A stretch of DNA of 64,000 nucleotides from Ralstonia pickettii DTP0602 (GTDB lineage: Bacteria; Pseudomonadota; Gammaproteobacteria; Burkholderiales; Burkholderiaceae). Location of the stretch: assembly GCA_000471925.1 (NCBI GenBank), contig CP006667.1, forward strand, positions 248,001 to 312,000. The letters run 5' to 3'. Position 1 is the stretch's first letter. Every line of letters begins with the position of its first letter. Positions 9,419 through 18,617 of the stretch are shown here, piece by piece. The translations under genes and the position numbers were made by a program. The notes below the pieces were generated by a model. It was not told the DNA's origin. It saw only the letters and a program-made list of their open reading frames with translations, and did no database searches.

Positions 9419-9802
9419 ATGGCCCATCCGGTTCTTTTTGCCGCGCTGCTCGCCGGTGCGTTGTCCCTGCTGGCTGCCCGCTCCGCGATGGCCCACGTCG
9501 ATGTGGGCGTGCATGTCGGCGCGCCGGTCTATGTGGCGCCCGCGCCGGTCTATGTGGCACCCCCGCCGCACGTGGTCTATGCGCCGCGCTACCACGGCTG
9601 GCATGGTGACCGCTACTGGGACGGCCGGCGCTGGTATGGCCGCCATGAGTGGCGCGGCCACCGCCATCACCACCACCATCGCCACCACGGCTATCACGGT
9701 CACTATCGTGGCCACGGGCACGGCGGACACCACGGGCACCATGGCCACGGCGGCCATGGCGGCCATGGCGGCCATGGCGGCCACCGAGGCCACGGTCACT
9801 GA
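9419..9802 (+). CDS. Histidine/glycine-rich exported protein
   Basis: The 127-residue protein starts with a signal peptide (hydrophobic residues about 4-22, likely cleavage after A-M-A near residue 25). A Val/Pro-rich segment with two V-Y-V-A-P repeats follows, then a Tyr/Trp/Arg-rich stretch and a C-terminus of about 60 residues built mostly of His and Gly, including runs of five and two His. Such tails bind nickel, zinc or copper in periplasmic metal-handling proteins; that role is inference and no family is recognised. It is monocistronic, and convergent with the DUF3293 gene. Confidence 0.75.
   Translation: MAHPVLFAALLAGALSLLAARSAMAHVDVGVHVGAPVYVAPAPVYVAPPPHVVYAPRYHGWHGDRYWDGRRWYGRHEWRGHRHHHHHRHHGYHGHYRGHGHGGHHGHHGHGGHGGHGGHGGHRGHGH
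9742..9786 (+). repeat. 9-bp tandem repeat encoding Gly-Gly-His units
   Basis: Three perfect CGGCCATGG units (9751-9777) are flanked by one degenerate copy on each side, all in the reading frame of the His-rich protein. The unit length keeps the frame, so slippage would lengthen or shorten the His/Gly tail without breaking the gene. Confidence 0.7.
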
Positions 9803-9854
9803 TTGCCATGCCGGCTGACGCGCCGGCAGGCAACGCCTGACAGGCGCGCGGCGC

Positions 9855-10277
9855 TCAGCGCAGCAGCACCAGTCGCGGCACCGCGTCCGCGCCGCTCCAC
9901 ACCAGCGCGTTCTGCCCGTATTTCTCCCCCAGCGCCCTGGCATCGGCCAGCGACAAACCGGGCACCAGCAAGCTCGGCTCGGCCGGCCAGCCGTTGCACG
10001 GATGCTCGCCGGCGGCGTCGATCGCACGCAATCCCATCTGAGTCACGTCCTGCGCCAGCGCCTGCTGGCGGCGCGCGTTGGCGGCATCGTCGCAGCGCTG
10101 GCTGAACGGGTTGGCGGCGGTGATGAAGGCGCTCGCTGCCACACCATGGGCGCGGTGCAGCGCTGCCAGCGGGGCGCTGGCCTGGTCGATGCGCAAGGTC
10201 ATCGGCATATCGCCCAGCACGCGATAGTGCGTCTCGCGGTAGGCGCGCAGCGTGGCGTCGTCGATGGCGGTGGCCAT
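9855..10277 (-). CDS. DUF3293 domain protein
   Basis: This 140-residue soluble protein matches the DUF3293 pattern: an N-terminal Y-R-V with L-R-I-D, the block F-I-T-A-A-N-P-F-S-Q (about 51-60), a Trp-Pro-Ala-Glu-Pro-Ser stretch, and G-Q-N-A-L-V-W near the C-terminus. The function of the family is unknown. Its ATG lies one base after the stop of the Crp/Fnr gene, so the two are almost certainly co-transcribed and translationally coupled. Confidence 0.8.
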   Translation of the reverse strand: MATAIDDATLRAYRETHYRVLGDMPMTLRIDQASAPLAALHRAHGVAASAFITAANPFSQRCDDAANARRQQALAQDVTQMGLRAIDAAGEHPCNGWPAEPSLLVPGLSLADARALGEKYGQNALVWSGADAVPRLVLLR

Positions 10278-10278
10278 G

Positions 10279-10947
10279 CTATTCGCCGTACTGCCGCAAC
10301 CCCTCCAGATCCAGTACCTCGATCACGCCGTAGTCCACCCGCACCAGCCCCTGCTGCTCCAGCACCTTCAGTGCCTGGTTGGCGCGCTGGCGCGAAATGC
10401 CGGCGAGCAGGCCGATTTCTTCCTGCGAAATCTCCAGCGTCTTTCCGATCCCCGGATACAGGTGCTCGTTAAAGAGCGACGACACCGCGCGCGCCACGCG
10501 CGAATCGATATCGAGCAGCCGCTCGTATTCCACCGCCGCGATGAACTGCCCCAGGCGCTCGTTGAACTGCGTCAGTAAAAAGCGCGTGAACGGCAGGCTG
10601 GTATCCAGCAACCACTGAAAAGTGTCGCGCGGCAGGAAGGCGATGGTCGAGCGGCGCAGCGCCATCACGTCGTACTTGCGGATCTCCGACTTGAGCACCG
10701 CGCCTTCGCCGAACCAGCCGCCGGTGGGCACGCCGGTGAAGGTGACCGACTTCCCTGACGGCGACACCGTGGTGATCTTGACGATGCCTTCGAGCACGCC
10801 CATCCAGTGCTCGGCGATGTCGCCCTTGTGGCAGACGTAGTCGCCCTGGCTGTACTCGTGCACGAACATCGCGCGGCGCACGCGCTCGCGCTGCTCCGGG
10901 CTCAGGTCTGCTGCCCACACGCAGCGGTCGACAAAATCGTTCAGCAT
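10279..10947 (-). CDS. Crp/Fnr-family transcriptional regulator
   Basis: The 222-residue protein has an N-terminal cyclic-nucleotide-like beta barrel (about 20-135, with G-D-Y-V-C-H-K-G-D and G-W-F-G-E-G) and a C-terminal Crp-type winged helix (about 165-215, with S-Q-E-E-I-G-L-L-A-G-I-S-R-Q-R-A-N recognition helix). It lacks the N-terminal cysteine cluster of Fnr, so oxygen sensing by an iron-sulfur cluster is unlikely; the effector is unknown. A perfect Crp-type palindrome lies about 36 bases upstream. It is followed by the DUF3293 gene and divergent from the acyl-CoA synthetase operon. Confidence 0.88.
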   Translation of the reverse strand: MLNDFVDRCVWAADLSPEQRERVRRAMFVHEYSQGDYVCHKGDIAEHWMGVLEGIVKITTVSPSGKSVTFTGVPTGGWFGEGAVLKSEIRKYDVMALRRSTIAFLPRDTFQWLLDTSLPFTRFLLTQFNERLGQFIAAVEYERLLDIDSRVARAVSSLFNEHLYPGIGKTLEISQEEIGLLAGISRQRANQALKVLEQQGLVRVDYGVIEVLDLEGLRQYGE

Positions 10948-10982
10948 GGCCTGGAATTGCTCCGGTAGGGATTAACCCGGAA

Positions 10983-11000
10983 TTGTCACCGGCGTGACAA
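10983..11000. promoter_or_regulatory. Crp/Fnr-type palindrome
   Basis: TTGTCAC (10983-10989) and GTGACAA (10994-11000) form a perfect 7-bp dyad with a 4-base centre, the 18-bp geometry of Crp/Fnr operators. It lies 36 bases upstream of the Crp/Fnr gene and 228 bases upstream of the acyl-CoA synthetase gene, so autoregulation is the simplest reading. Confidence 0.6.
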
Positions 11001-11227
11001 CCCGGGTGGTTGGCATGGGCTATCGTACGATCACAACGGAACCGCGGGTGCCACACGGGGCACGCCGGGGAAAGACGAAAAAGCTTTCCCGGCCCCCCTC
11101 AGAACAGGCACAGACGGGCTTGATGCGATGCGGCAGATGCCGCCGGGCAAAGCAAGCCAAGTATAACGACCGGACCGGCGCTTGACACCGCGCGTGGACC
11201 CCCACGCCGGAGGGACAGGAGACAGCG

Positions 11228-13186
11228 ATGCAGGAATCGTCGGCGACGACCTTCCCGCGATGGCTGCTGGCGCACGCCCAGCAGCGGCCGGATCATCCGG
11301 CTTATCGCGAGAAGGATCTCGGCATCTGGCAGACATACAGCTGGGCCCAGGCGGCACAGCAGGTGAGGGCGCTGGCTTGTGGGCTGGCCGCACTCGGTTT
11401 CAGGCGCGGCATGAACCTGGCAGTGGTGGGCGACAACCGCCCACGCCTGTACTGGGCCATGACCGCGGCGCAGGCCCTCGGCGCCGTACCGGTACCGCTG
11501 TACCAGGACGCGATCGCCAACGAGATGGTCTACGTGCTCAACGATGCGGAGATCGAGTTCGCCGTCGTCGAGGACCAGGAGCAGGTCGACAAGCTGCTCG
11601 AGGTCGAAGCGCAGCTGGCCACTTCCGGCCGTGCCGTGCGCCACATCATCTATGAAGACCCGCGCGGCCTGCTCGACTATGACCATCCGTCGCTGATCTC
11701 GTATGAACGGCTGCAGGAACTGGGCCGCGAGTTCGACCAGGCGCATCCGGGCTTCTATGACGAGGCGATCGCCGCGGGCCAGTCCGACGACACCGCGATC
11801 ATCCTCTATACCTCCGGCACAACCGGCAAGCCCAAGGGCGTGTGCCATTCGCATGCGGGCCTGATCGGCGCGGCGCGCAATGGCTGTGCCTTCGACAAGC
11901 TCGGCGCCGACGATGACGTGCTCTCCTACCTGCCGATGGCGTGGGTGGGCGACAACCTGTTCTCGTATGCGCAGGCGATGGTGGCGGGCTTCACCGTGAA
12001 CTGCCCGGAGTCGCGCGAAACGGTGATGACCGACCTGCGCGAGATCGGCCCCACCTATTACTTTGCGCCCCCGCGCATCTATGAAGGGCTGCTGACGCAG
12101 GTGATGATCCGCATGGAGGATGCCGGCTGGATCAAGCGCAAGCTGTTCCACTGGGCCATGGACGTGGCGCGCCGCTGCGGTGCCGACATCCTCGACGGCC
12201 GCCCTGTGTCCTATGCCGACCGCATGCGCTATGCGCTGGGCGAAGGGCTGGTCTACGGCCCGCTGCGCAACGTGCTCGGCATGAGCCGCATCCGCGTCGG
12301 CTATACCGCGGGCGAGGCGATCGGGCCGGACCTGTTCCGCTTCTACCGCTCGATCGGCGTGAACCTGAAGCAGTTCTACGGCCAGACCGAGACCTGCGCC
12401 TACGTGTGCCTGCAGCCCGACGGTCAGGTCAAGTTCGACTCCGTGGGACCGGCCGCGCCGGGCATGGAAATCCGCATCGCAGAGAACGGCGAAGTGCTGG
12501 TGCGCGGCGTGGGCCTGCTCAAGTCCTACTACAAGCGTGACGACGCCACGCGCGAGGCCATCAACGACGAGGGCTACTTCATGACCGGCGACGCCGGCGT
12601 GCTCGATGCCGACGGGCACCTGAAGATCATCGACCGCGCCAAGGACGTGGGCAAGCTGGCCGATGGCTCGATGTTCGCGCCCAAGTACATCGAGAACAAG
12701 CTCAAGTTTTTCCCGTACATCAAGGAAGCGGTGGCGTTCGGCAACGACCGCGACAACGTCTGCGCCTTTATCAACATCGACTTCGAGGCGGTCGGCAACT
12801 GGGCCGAGCGGCGCCACCTGCCGTATGCCGGCTATGTCGACCTGGCCGCGCAGCCGGACGTGATCGAGATGATCGGCGAATGCGTGAACCAGGTGAACGC
12901 GGACCTCGCCAACGACCCGATGCTGGCCGGTTCGCAGGTTGCGCGCTTCCTGATCCTGCACAAGGAGCTGGACCCGGACGACGACGAGCTGACACGCACG
13001 CGCAAGGTGCGGCGCGGCTTTATCGCCGAGAAATACGGCGTACTGGTGGAGGCGCTCTATGCGGGCAAGTCCGAGCAGTTCATCGAGACGCGCGTCAAGT
13101 TTGAAGACGGGCGCGAGGGCAGCGTGTCGGCCACGCTGAAGCTGGTAGATGCGAAGCGCCTGCCTGTGGCGGCGCGCGCGGCATAA
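11228..13186 (+). CDS. AMP-dependent acyl-CoA synthetase (FadD-like)
   Basis: The 652-residue ANL-superfamily ligase activates a carboxylic acid via an acyl-adenylate to the CoA thioester. The P-loop reads Y-T-S-G-T-T-G-K-P-K-G at about 194-204, the adenylate motif Y-G-Q-T-E-T at about 390, and Y-F-M-T-G-D and the hinge region I-I-D-R-A-K-D at about 450-475. Size and layout resemble long-chain acyl-CoA synthetases, but the substrate could be aromatic or branched. It starts a run of seven same-strand genes with an ABC importer, so it likely activates the imported acid. Confidence 0.85.
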   Translation: MQESSATTFPRWLLAHAQQRPDHPAYREKDLGIWQTYSWAQAAQQVRALACGLAALGFRRGMNLAVVGDNRPRLYWAMTAAQALGAVPVPLYQDAIANEMVYVLNDAEIEFAVVEDQEQVDKLLEVEAQLATSGRAVRHIIYEDPRGLLDYDHPSLISYERLQELGREFDQAHPGFYDEAIAAGQSDDTAIILYTSGTTGKPKGVCHSHAGLIGAARNGCAFDKLGADDDVLSYLPMAWVGDNLFSYAQAMVAGFTVNCPESRETVMTDLREIGPTYYFAPPRIYEGLLTQVMIRMEDAGWIKRKLFHWAMDVARRCGADILDGRPVSYADRMRYALGEGLVYGPLRNVLGMSRIRVGYTAGEAIGPDLFRFYRSIGVNLKQFYGQTETCAYVCLQPDGQVKFDSVGPAAPGMEIRIAENGEVLVRGVGLLKSYYKRDDATREAINDEGYFMTGDAGVLDADGHLKIIDRAKDVGKLADGSMFAPKYIENKLKFFPYIKEAVAFGNDRDNVCAFINIDFEAVGNWAERRHLPYAGYVDLAAQPDVIEMIGECVNQVNADLANDPMLAGSQVARFLILHKELDPDDDELTRTRKVRRGFIAEKYGVLVEALYAGKSEQFIETRVKFEDGREGSVSATLKLVDAKRLPVAARAA

Positions 13187-13200
13187 GCGGAGGCAGCAAC

Positions 13201-14163
13201 ATGACGCAAGTGGCCTGGCAAGGCGCTGGACAGCGCAAATGGACGGGGACAGCACGCACGGATGCCAGCGGCGCGGGGGGCAGCGGTGCGATCGCCCCGG
13301 CGGGCCCGCTATCTCCGGCAGGACTGGCTGACGACAGCGGCGCACAACCCGGTACGCGCCACGCGCAGCGCACCGGCGAGCACGCGCGTACCGGCGGCGA
13401 GGTGATCCTGGACCTGCAGCATATCTCGCTGGCGTTCGGCGGCGTGAAGGCGCTGACCGACATCTCGTTCGACGTGTGCGAGCACGAGGTGCGCGCCATC
13501 ATCGGTCCCAACGGCGCGGGCAAGAGTTCGATGCTGAACGTGATCAACGGCGTGTACCACCCGCAGCAAGGGCGCATCGTGTTCCGCGGCGAGGAGCGCA
13601 AGCAGATGCACCCCACCGCCGCCGCGCGCCAGGGCATCGCGCGAACGTTCCAGAACATCGCGCTGTTCAAGGGCATGACGGTGCTGGACAACATCATGAC
13701 CGGGCGCAACACCCAGTTCCGCACGGGCTTGTTCGCGCATGCGCTGTGGTGGGGCCCGGCGCGCAACGAAGAGATGCGCCATCGCCAGAAGGTCGAGGAG
13801 GTGATCGACTTCCTGGAGATCCAGTCGATCCGCAAGACCCCGGTCGGGCGCCTGCCGTATGGCCTGCAGAAGCGCGTGGAGCTGGCGCGCGCACTGGCGG
13901 CCGAGCCGTCGATGCTGCTGCTGGACGAGCCCATGGCCGGCATGAACGTGGAAGAGAAGCAGGACATGTGCCGCTTCATCCTCGATGTGAACCGGCAGTT
14001 CGGCACCACCATCGTGCTGATCGAGCACGACATGGGGGTGGTGATGGATATCTCCGACCGCGTGGTCGTGCTCGACTACGGCAAGAAGATCGGCGACGGC
14101 ACGCCCGAGGAAGTCAAGGGCAATCCGGACGTGATCAAGGCGTACCTGGGCACATCGCACTGA
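13201..14163 (+). CDS. livG: Branched-chain amino-acid-type ABC transporter ATP-binding protein LivG
   Basis: The 320-residue ATPase has Walker A G-P-N-G-A-G-K-S-S (about 102-110), signature L-P-Y-G-L-Q-K-R-V-E, and Walker B M-L-L-L-D-E-P. The longer Q-loop insert and C-terminus are typical of LivG. Residues 1-65 are an Ala/Gly/Thr-rich extension unusual for the family; the ATPase domain starts near V-I-L-D-L-Q-H-I. It begins 14 bases after the synthetase stop with GGAGG upstream, so the extended start is plausible. It energises LivH and LivM at the inner membrane. Confidence 0.92.
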   Translation: MTQVAWQGAGQRKWTGTARTDASGAGGSGAIAPAGPLSPAGLADDSGAQPGTRHAQRTGEHARTGGEVILDLQHISLAFGGVKALTDISFDVCEHEVRAIIGPNGAGKSSMLNVINGVYHPQQGRIVFRGEERKQMHPTAAARQGIARTFQNIALFKGMTVLDNIMTGRNTQFRTGLFAHALWWGPARNEEMRHRQKVEEVIDFLEIQSIRKTPVGRLPYGLQKRVELARALAAEPSMLLLDEPMAGMNVEEKQDMCRFILDVNRQFGTTIVLIEHDMGVVMDISDRVVVLDYGKKIGDGTPEEVKGNPDVIKAYLGTSH

Positions 14164-14176
14164 GGGGTTCCAAACC

Positions 14177-15091
14177 ATGACGTTCTTCTTTGAAATCCTG
14201 ATCGGCGGCCTCTTGTCCGGCTTGATGTACTCGCTGGTGGCGCTGGGCTTCGTGCTGATCTACAAGGCCTCGGGCGTGTTCAACTTCGCCCAGGGCGCGA
14301 TGGTCTACTTTGCCGCGCTGGCGGTGGTGGGGCTGATGGACAAGGGCATGCCGATGTGGGCGGCGGTGATCGGCGCCTTCGTGGTGATGATCCTGGTCGG
14401 CATGAGCACCGAGCGTTTCGTGCTGCGCAAGCTGGTCAACCAGCCACCGATCACGCTGTTCATGGCGACCATCGGGCTGTCGTTCTTCCTGGAAGGGCTG
14501 GGGCCGCTCTTGTTCGGCAACGAAGTGCGCCCGATCAACCTGGGCATCGTCGACGAGCCGATCGAGTCGATCATGACCAACTTCAATATCGTGCTCTCCA
14601 AGTTCGATATTGCGGCGGCGGCCATTGCCGGTGTGCTGGTCGGATCGCTGGCGCTGTTCTTCCAGTACACCAAGGTCGGCCGCGCGCTGCGCGCTGTCGC
14701 CGACGACCACCAGGCGGCGCTGTCACTGGGCATCCCGCTGCAGAACATCTGGGCGATCGTGTGGGGCGTGGCGGGTTTCGTCGCACTCGTGGCCGGCATG
14801 CTGTGGGGCTCGCGCAATGGCGTGCAGTTCGCGCTGACGCTGACCGCGCTCAAGGCGCTGCCGGTGCTGATCCTGGGCGGCTTCACCTCGGTGCCCGGCG
14901 CCATCGTCGGCGGGCTGATCATCGGCGCCTCGGAGAAGCTGGCCGAGATCTATATCCCGCCGGTGTTCCAGTCGATGTTCGGCGGCAACTTCGGCGGCAT
15001 CGAAGGCTGGTTCCCGTATGTGTTTGCCCTGCTGTTTCTGCTGGTGCGGCCCGAAGGGCTGTTCGGCGAGAAACACATCGATCGCGTCTGA
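14177..15091 (+). CDS. livH: Branched-chain amino-acid-type ABC transporter permease LivH
   Basis: The 304-residue inner-membrane protein has about eight hydrophobic helices and the LivH start F-F-E-I-L-I-G-G-L-L-S-G-L-M-Y-S, with the coupling-loop region G-R-A-L-R-A-V-A-D-D-H (about 170-182). It forms the translocation channel with LivM. The gene lies 13 bases after livG. The substrate of this Liv-type system need not be an amino acid, given the flanking CoA ligases. Confidence 0.92.
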   Translation: MTFFFEILIGGLLSGLMYSLVALGFVLIYKASGVFNFAQGAMVYFAALAVVGLMDKGMPMWAAVIGAFVVMILVGMSTERFVLRKLVNQPPITLFMATIGLSFFLEGLGPLLFGNEVRPINLGIVDEPIESIMTNFNIVLSKFDIAAAAIAGVLVGSLALFFQYTKVGRALRAVADDHQAALSLGIPLQNIWAIVWGVAGFVALVAGMLWGSRNGVQFALTLTALKALPVLILGGFTSVPGAIVGGLIIGASEKLAEIYIPPVFQSMFGGNFGGIEGWFPYVFALLFLLVRPEGLFGEKHIDRV

Positions 15092-15115
15092 CCGACTTCG
15101 CACAGGAGACTTGCC

Positions 15116-16192
15116 ATGTTTTATCGTGAAGCCGGCCAGTTCAAGACCAGCTACGTCGCCGACAGCCAGATCTTCCCGATCCGCCAGGACCGCATCGGCT
15201 TTGCGCTGCTGATGGCCGTGGCGTTCGTGGTGATCCCGCTGACGGGATCGGAATATTGGTTCTCGGCCATCCTGATCCCGTTCCTGATTTTTTCGCTGGC
15301 GGCGCTGGGGCTGAATATCCTGACCGGCTATGCCGGACAGCTGTCATTGGGCACCGCGGCCTTCATGGCGGTGGGTGCCTACGCCGCCTACAACTTCCAG
15401 CTGCGCGTGGAAGGCATGCCGGTGCTGCTGACGTTCGTGATGGCGGGCCTTTCCGCCGCGCTTGTGGGTGTGGCCTTTGGCTTGCCGTCGCTGCGCATCA
15501 AGGGCTTCTACCTGGCGGTGGCGACGCTGGCGGCGCAGTTCTTCGTGGTGTGGGCGCTGACCAAGTTTCCCTGGTTCTCGAACAACAGCTCCTCGGGCGT
15601 GATCACCGCGCAGCGGCTGGACCTGTTCGGCTTCGCCATCGACACCCCGGTGAAGAAATACCTGTTCGTGCTGGGCATCGTCACGGTGCTGGCGCTGGTG
15701 GCCAAGAACCTGGTGCGCTCGGCCACCGGCCGCGCCTGGATGTCGGTGCGCGACATGGACGTGGCGGCCGAGGTGATCGGCATCCCGCTGATGCGCACCA
15801 AGCTGCTGGCGTTCGCGGTCAGCTCGTTCTACTGCGGCGTGGCCGGCGCGCTGTACGCGTTCTGCTACCTCGGCTCGGTCGAGCCGGACGGCTTCTCGCT
15901 GGACCTGTCGTTCCGCGTGCTGTTCATGATCATCATCGGCGGCGTGGGCAGCATCCTGGGCTCGTTCCTGGGTGCGGCATTCATCCTGCTGCTGCCGATC
16001 TTCCTGGACAACGTGCTGCCGCCGCTGGCCGCGCTGCTGCACCTGCCGTTCACCAATGCCACCGTGTCGCACATCCAGCTGATGGTGTTCGGCGGGCTGA
16101 TCATCTTCTTCCTGATCGTGGAGCCGCACGGGCTGGCCCGGCTGTGGCAGATCGCCAAGGAGAAGCTGAGGCTGTGGCCGTTCCCTCACTGA
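15116..16192 (+). CDS. livM: Branched-chain amino-acid-type ABC transporter permease LivM
   Basis: The 358-residue inner-membrane permease has a ~30-residue polar N-terminus, then about ten hydrophobic segments. L-N-I-L-T-G-Y-A-G-Q-L-S-L-G (about 68-81) is the hallmark LivM motif and R-A-W-M-S-V-R-D-M-D (about 204-213) the ATPase-coupling loop. It pairs with LivH. GGAGAC precedes the ATG, 24 bases after livH. Confidence 0.92.
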   Translation: MFYREAGQFKTSYVADSQIFPIRQDRIGFALLMAVAFVVIPLTGSEYWFSAILIPFLIFSLAALGLNILTGYAGQLSLGTAAFMAVGAYAAYNFQLRVEGMPVLLTFVMAGLSAALVGVAFGLPSLRIKGFYLAVATLAAQFFVVWALTKFPWFSNNSSSGVITAQRLDLFGFAIDTPVKKYLFVLGIVTVLALVAKNLVRSATGRAWMSVRDMDVAAEVIGIPLMRTKLLAFAVSSFYCGVAGALYAFCYLGSVEPDGFSLDLSFRVLFMIIIGGVGSILGSFLGAAFILLLPIFLDNVLPPLAALLHLPFTNATVSHIQLMVFGGLIIFFLIVEPHGLARLWQIAKEKLRLWPFPH

Positions 16193-16292
16193 CGGGGAGG
16201 GAAGCAAGGGATTACCGCAGTACCTGCATGTCATCCGAAGCATTGACGCTTCAGCATAACGAAACGCTCCACCGAGGGCGAAGGAGACTGTC

Positions 16293-17630
16293 ATGACCAA
16301 CCTGATTCGCAACGTGCAACGCGCCGCCCTGGTGGTCAGCGCCGCGGCTGCACTGCTGGCGCCGGCGGCGCCGGCCATGGCGCAGAGCAACGAGCAGTTC
16401 GTCGCGCTGCCGAGCTATCGCGTGGGGCCGTATGGCGCCAACGGGCAGTCCTGGTATGGCGGCTTCATCGACTACCTCAACTACGTCAACCTGAAGGACG
16501 GCGGCGTCAACGGCGTCAAGCTATCGTGGGAAGAGTGCGAGACCGAGTACAACAACGCCAAGGGCGTGGAGTGCTACGAGCGCCTGAAGTCCAAGAACGC
16601 CACCACCAAGGGCACGGCCTACCACGCGATGTCGACCGGCATCTCGTACGCGCTGGTCGACAAGACTGCCGCCGACAAGGTGCCGCTGGTGATGATGGGC
16701 TACGGCCGCACCGACGCGGTGGACGGCTCGGTGTTCCCATATGCGTTCCCGCTGGTGACGACGTACCAGATGCAGGTGTCGGCCATCGTCAAGTACCTGG
16801 CCTCGAAGAGCGGTGGCTCGCTCGCCGGCAAGAAGATCGTCTACCTGTACCACGACTCGGCCTATGGCAAGGAGCCGATCGTGGCGCTGCAGGCTGAGGC
16901 GAAGCTGGGCAAGTTCAACCTGGTCGAGATCCCGGTGGCGCACCCCGGCAACGAGCAGGGCGCGCAGTGGCTGAAAATCCGTCAGGAGAACCCCGATTAC
17001 GTGATCTTCTGGGGCTGGGGCGTGATGAACCAGACCGCGCTGAAGGCCGCGCAGAAGGTCGGCTTCTCGCGCGACAAGATGATTGGTTCGTGGTGGGCAG
17101 GCTCGGAGGAAGACACGGTGCCGGCCGGTGATGCCTCCAAGGGCTACATGAGCGCGACCTGGAACGTCGCGGGCAAGAGCGTGCCGCTGATCGCCGATAT
17201 CGAGAAGGTGGTCTACGGCGCCGGCAAGGGCAATATGCAGGACAAGAACAAGGTGGGGTCGGTGCTGTACAACCGCGGCGTGTCGGCGGCGGTGGTGACG
17301 GTGGAAGCGGTCCGCGTGGCGCAGGCCAAGTTCGGCAAGGGCAAGGCCATGACCGGCGAGCAGATGCGCTGGGCCTTCGAGAACCTGAACCTGACCAACG
17401 CTCGCTTGCAGCAACTGGGTGCCACCGGCCTGCTGCCTGAGATCAAGACCAGCTGCGACAACCACGAGGGCTCGGGCAAGGTGAAGATCCAGCAGTGGGA
17501 CGGCAGCAAGTGGGTGGTGGTGTCGGACTGGATCGAGGGCAACAAGAGCCTGATCCACCCGCTGTTCAAGGCCACGGCGGCGCAGTACGCGAAGGAGAAG
17601 GGGATTACGCCGGCTTGTTCGAAGTCTTGA
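16293..17630 (+). CDS. Liv-type ABC transporter substrate-binding protein
   Basis: The 445-residue protein has a signal peptide (basic start, hydrophobic 9-25, cleavage near A-M-A-Q at about 31) and a type I periplasmic binding fold of the LivK/Leu-Ile-Val family. Y-D-S-A-Y-G-K-E is visible in the hinge region, and there are three or more cysteines in the mature protein. It is longer than LivK (~370), as in the subfamily encoded beside acyl-CoA ligases. It delivers the ligand to LivHM; the ligand is unknown. A GGAGA site precedes the ATG. Confidence 0.88.
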   Translation: MTNLIRNVQRAALVVSAAAALLAPAAPAMAQSNEQFVALPSYRVGPYGANGQSWYGGFIDYLNYVNLKDGGVNGVKLSWEECETEYNNAKGVECYERLKSKNATTKGTAYHAMSTGISYALVDKTAADKVPLVMMGYGRTDAVDGSVFPYAFPLVTTYQMQVSAIVKYLASKSGGSLAGKKIVYLYHDSAYGKEPIVALQAEAKLGKFNLVEIPVAHPGNEQGAQWLKIRQENPDYVIFWGWGVMNQTALKAAQKVGFSRDKMIGSWWAGSEEDTVPAGDASKGYMSATWNVAGKSVPLIADIEKVVYGAGKGNMQDKNKVGSVLYNRGVSAAVVTVEAVRVAQAKFGKGKAMTGEQMRWAFENLNLTNARLQQLGATGLLPEIKTSCDNHEGSGKVKIQQWDGSKWVVVSDWIEGNKSLIHPLFKATAAQYAKEKGITPACSKS

Positions 17631-17706
17631 CAGCAACCTGGCGGGCGTGCGGTGCCTGGCGCCGCATGCCCGCCGCAGCCGACTGCAACACCAACCGAGC
17701 CGCACC

Positions 17707-18525
17707 ATGAGCCTCCTCTCCGTCAACAATATCGAAGTCATCTACGATCACGTGATCCTGGTGCTCAAGGGCGTTTCGCTCGAAGTGCCGGAGGGCCGCA
17801 TCGTGGCACTGCTCGGGGCCAACGGCGCGGGCAAGACCACCACGCTGAAGGCCATTTCCAACCTGTTGCAGGCCGAGCGCGGCGACGTCACCAAGGGCTC
17901 GATCGAGTATCGCGGCGACCGCGTCGACCAGCTCACGCCCAACGACCTGGTGCGCCGCGGCGTGATCCAGGTGATGGAAGGCCGCCACTGCTTCGCGCAC
18001 CTGACCATCGAGGAAAACCTGCTCACCGGCGCCTATACGCGCGGCCTGTCGCGCGCGCAGACGCGCGACGAGCTGGAGAAGATCTACGCCTACTTCCCGC
18101 GGCTGAAGACGCGCCGCAAGTCGCAGGCGGGCTACACCTCCGGCGGCGAGCAGCAGATGTGCGCGATCGGCCGGGCCATGATGGCCAAGCCCGCGATGAT
18201 CCTGCTGGACGAACCGTCGATGGGCCTGGCGCCGCAGATCGTCGAGGAGATCTTCGAGATCGTGCGCGACCTGAACTCGCGCGAGAAGGTCAGCTTCCTG
18301 CTGGCCGAGCAGAACACCATGGTGGCGCTGCGCTATGCCGACTACGGCTACATCCTGGAAAACGGCCGCGTGGTGATGGACGGCGACGCCGAGTCGCTGC
18401 GCACCAACGAGGACGTGAAGGAGTTCTACCTGGGCGTGGCGGCCAACGATGCGGACGACGGTGCCGGGCGCAAGTCGTTCCGCGACGTGAAGAGCTACCG
18501 GCGCAGGAAGCGCTGGCTGGCCTGA
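17707..18525 (+). CDS. livF: Branched-chain amino-acid-type ABC transporter ATP-binding protein LivF
   Basis: The 272-residue ATPase has Walker A G-A-N-G-A-G-K-T-T (about 37-45), signature S-G-G-E-Q-Q-M (about 144-150), and Walker B M-I-L-L-D-E-P-S-M-G-L-A-P. It pairs with LivG. The ATG at 17707 starts MSLLSVNNIEVIYD, where LivF proteins normally begin; the open frame extends upstream but without family resemblance. The basic C-terminal tail (Y-R-R-R-K-R-W) is longer than in E. coli LivF. Confidence 0.92.
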   Translation: MSLLSVNNIEVIYDHVILVLKGVSLEVPEGRIVALLGANGAGKTTTLKAISNLLQAERGDVTKGSIEYRGDRVDQLTPNDLVRRGVIQVMEGRHCFAHLTIEENLLTGAYTRGLSRAQTRDELEKIYAYFPRLKTRRKSQAGYTSGGEQQMCAIGRAMMAKPAMILLDEPSMGLAPQIVEEIFEIVRDLNSREKVSFLLAEQNTMVALRYADYGYILENGRVVMDGDAESLRTNEDVKEFYLGVAANDADDGAGRKSFRDVKSYRRRKRWLA

Positions 18526-18617
18526 GCCGACATAAGCCGACCCAATTTATCCGGCATTGCCACCACGCGCCGGCGGCGCGGCGGCAAGCCGCATCCATTT
18601 CCCTGACGCACAGCACC

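Noticed and set aside
9742..9786. Possible CRISPR-like or minisatellite array
   Set aside because: The repeats are 9 bp, contiguous and inside a coding frame without spacers.
11099..13345. 748-codon minus-strand frame
   Set aside because: Antisense to the acyl-CoA synthetase; no recognisable domain and low-complexity Arg/Ala/His composition.
17652..18617. In-frame N-terminal extension of the PaaK-like ligase
   Set aside because: The extension runs in the wrong frame through livF; ligase homology begins at the ATG at 18618.
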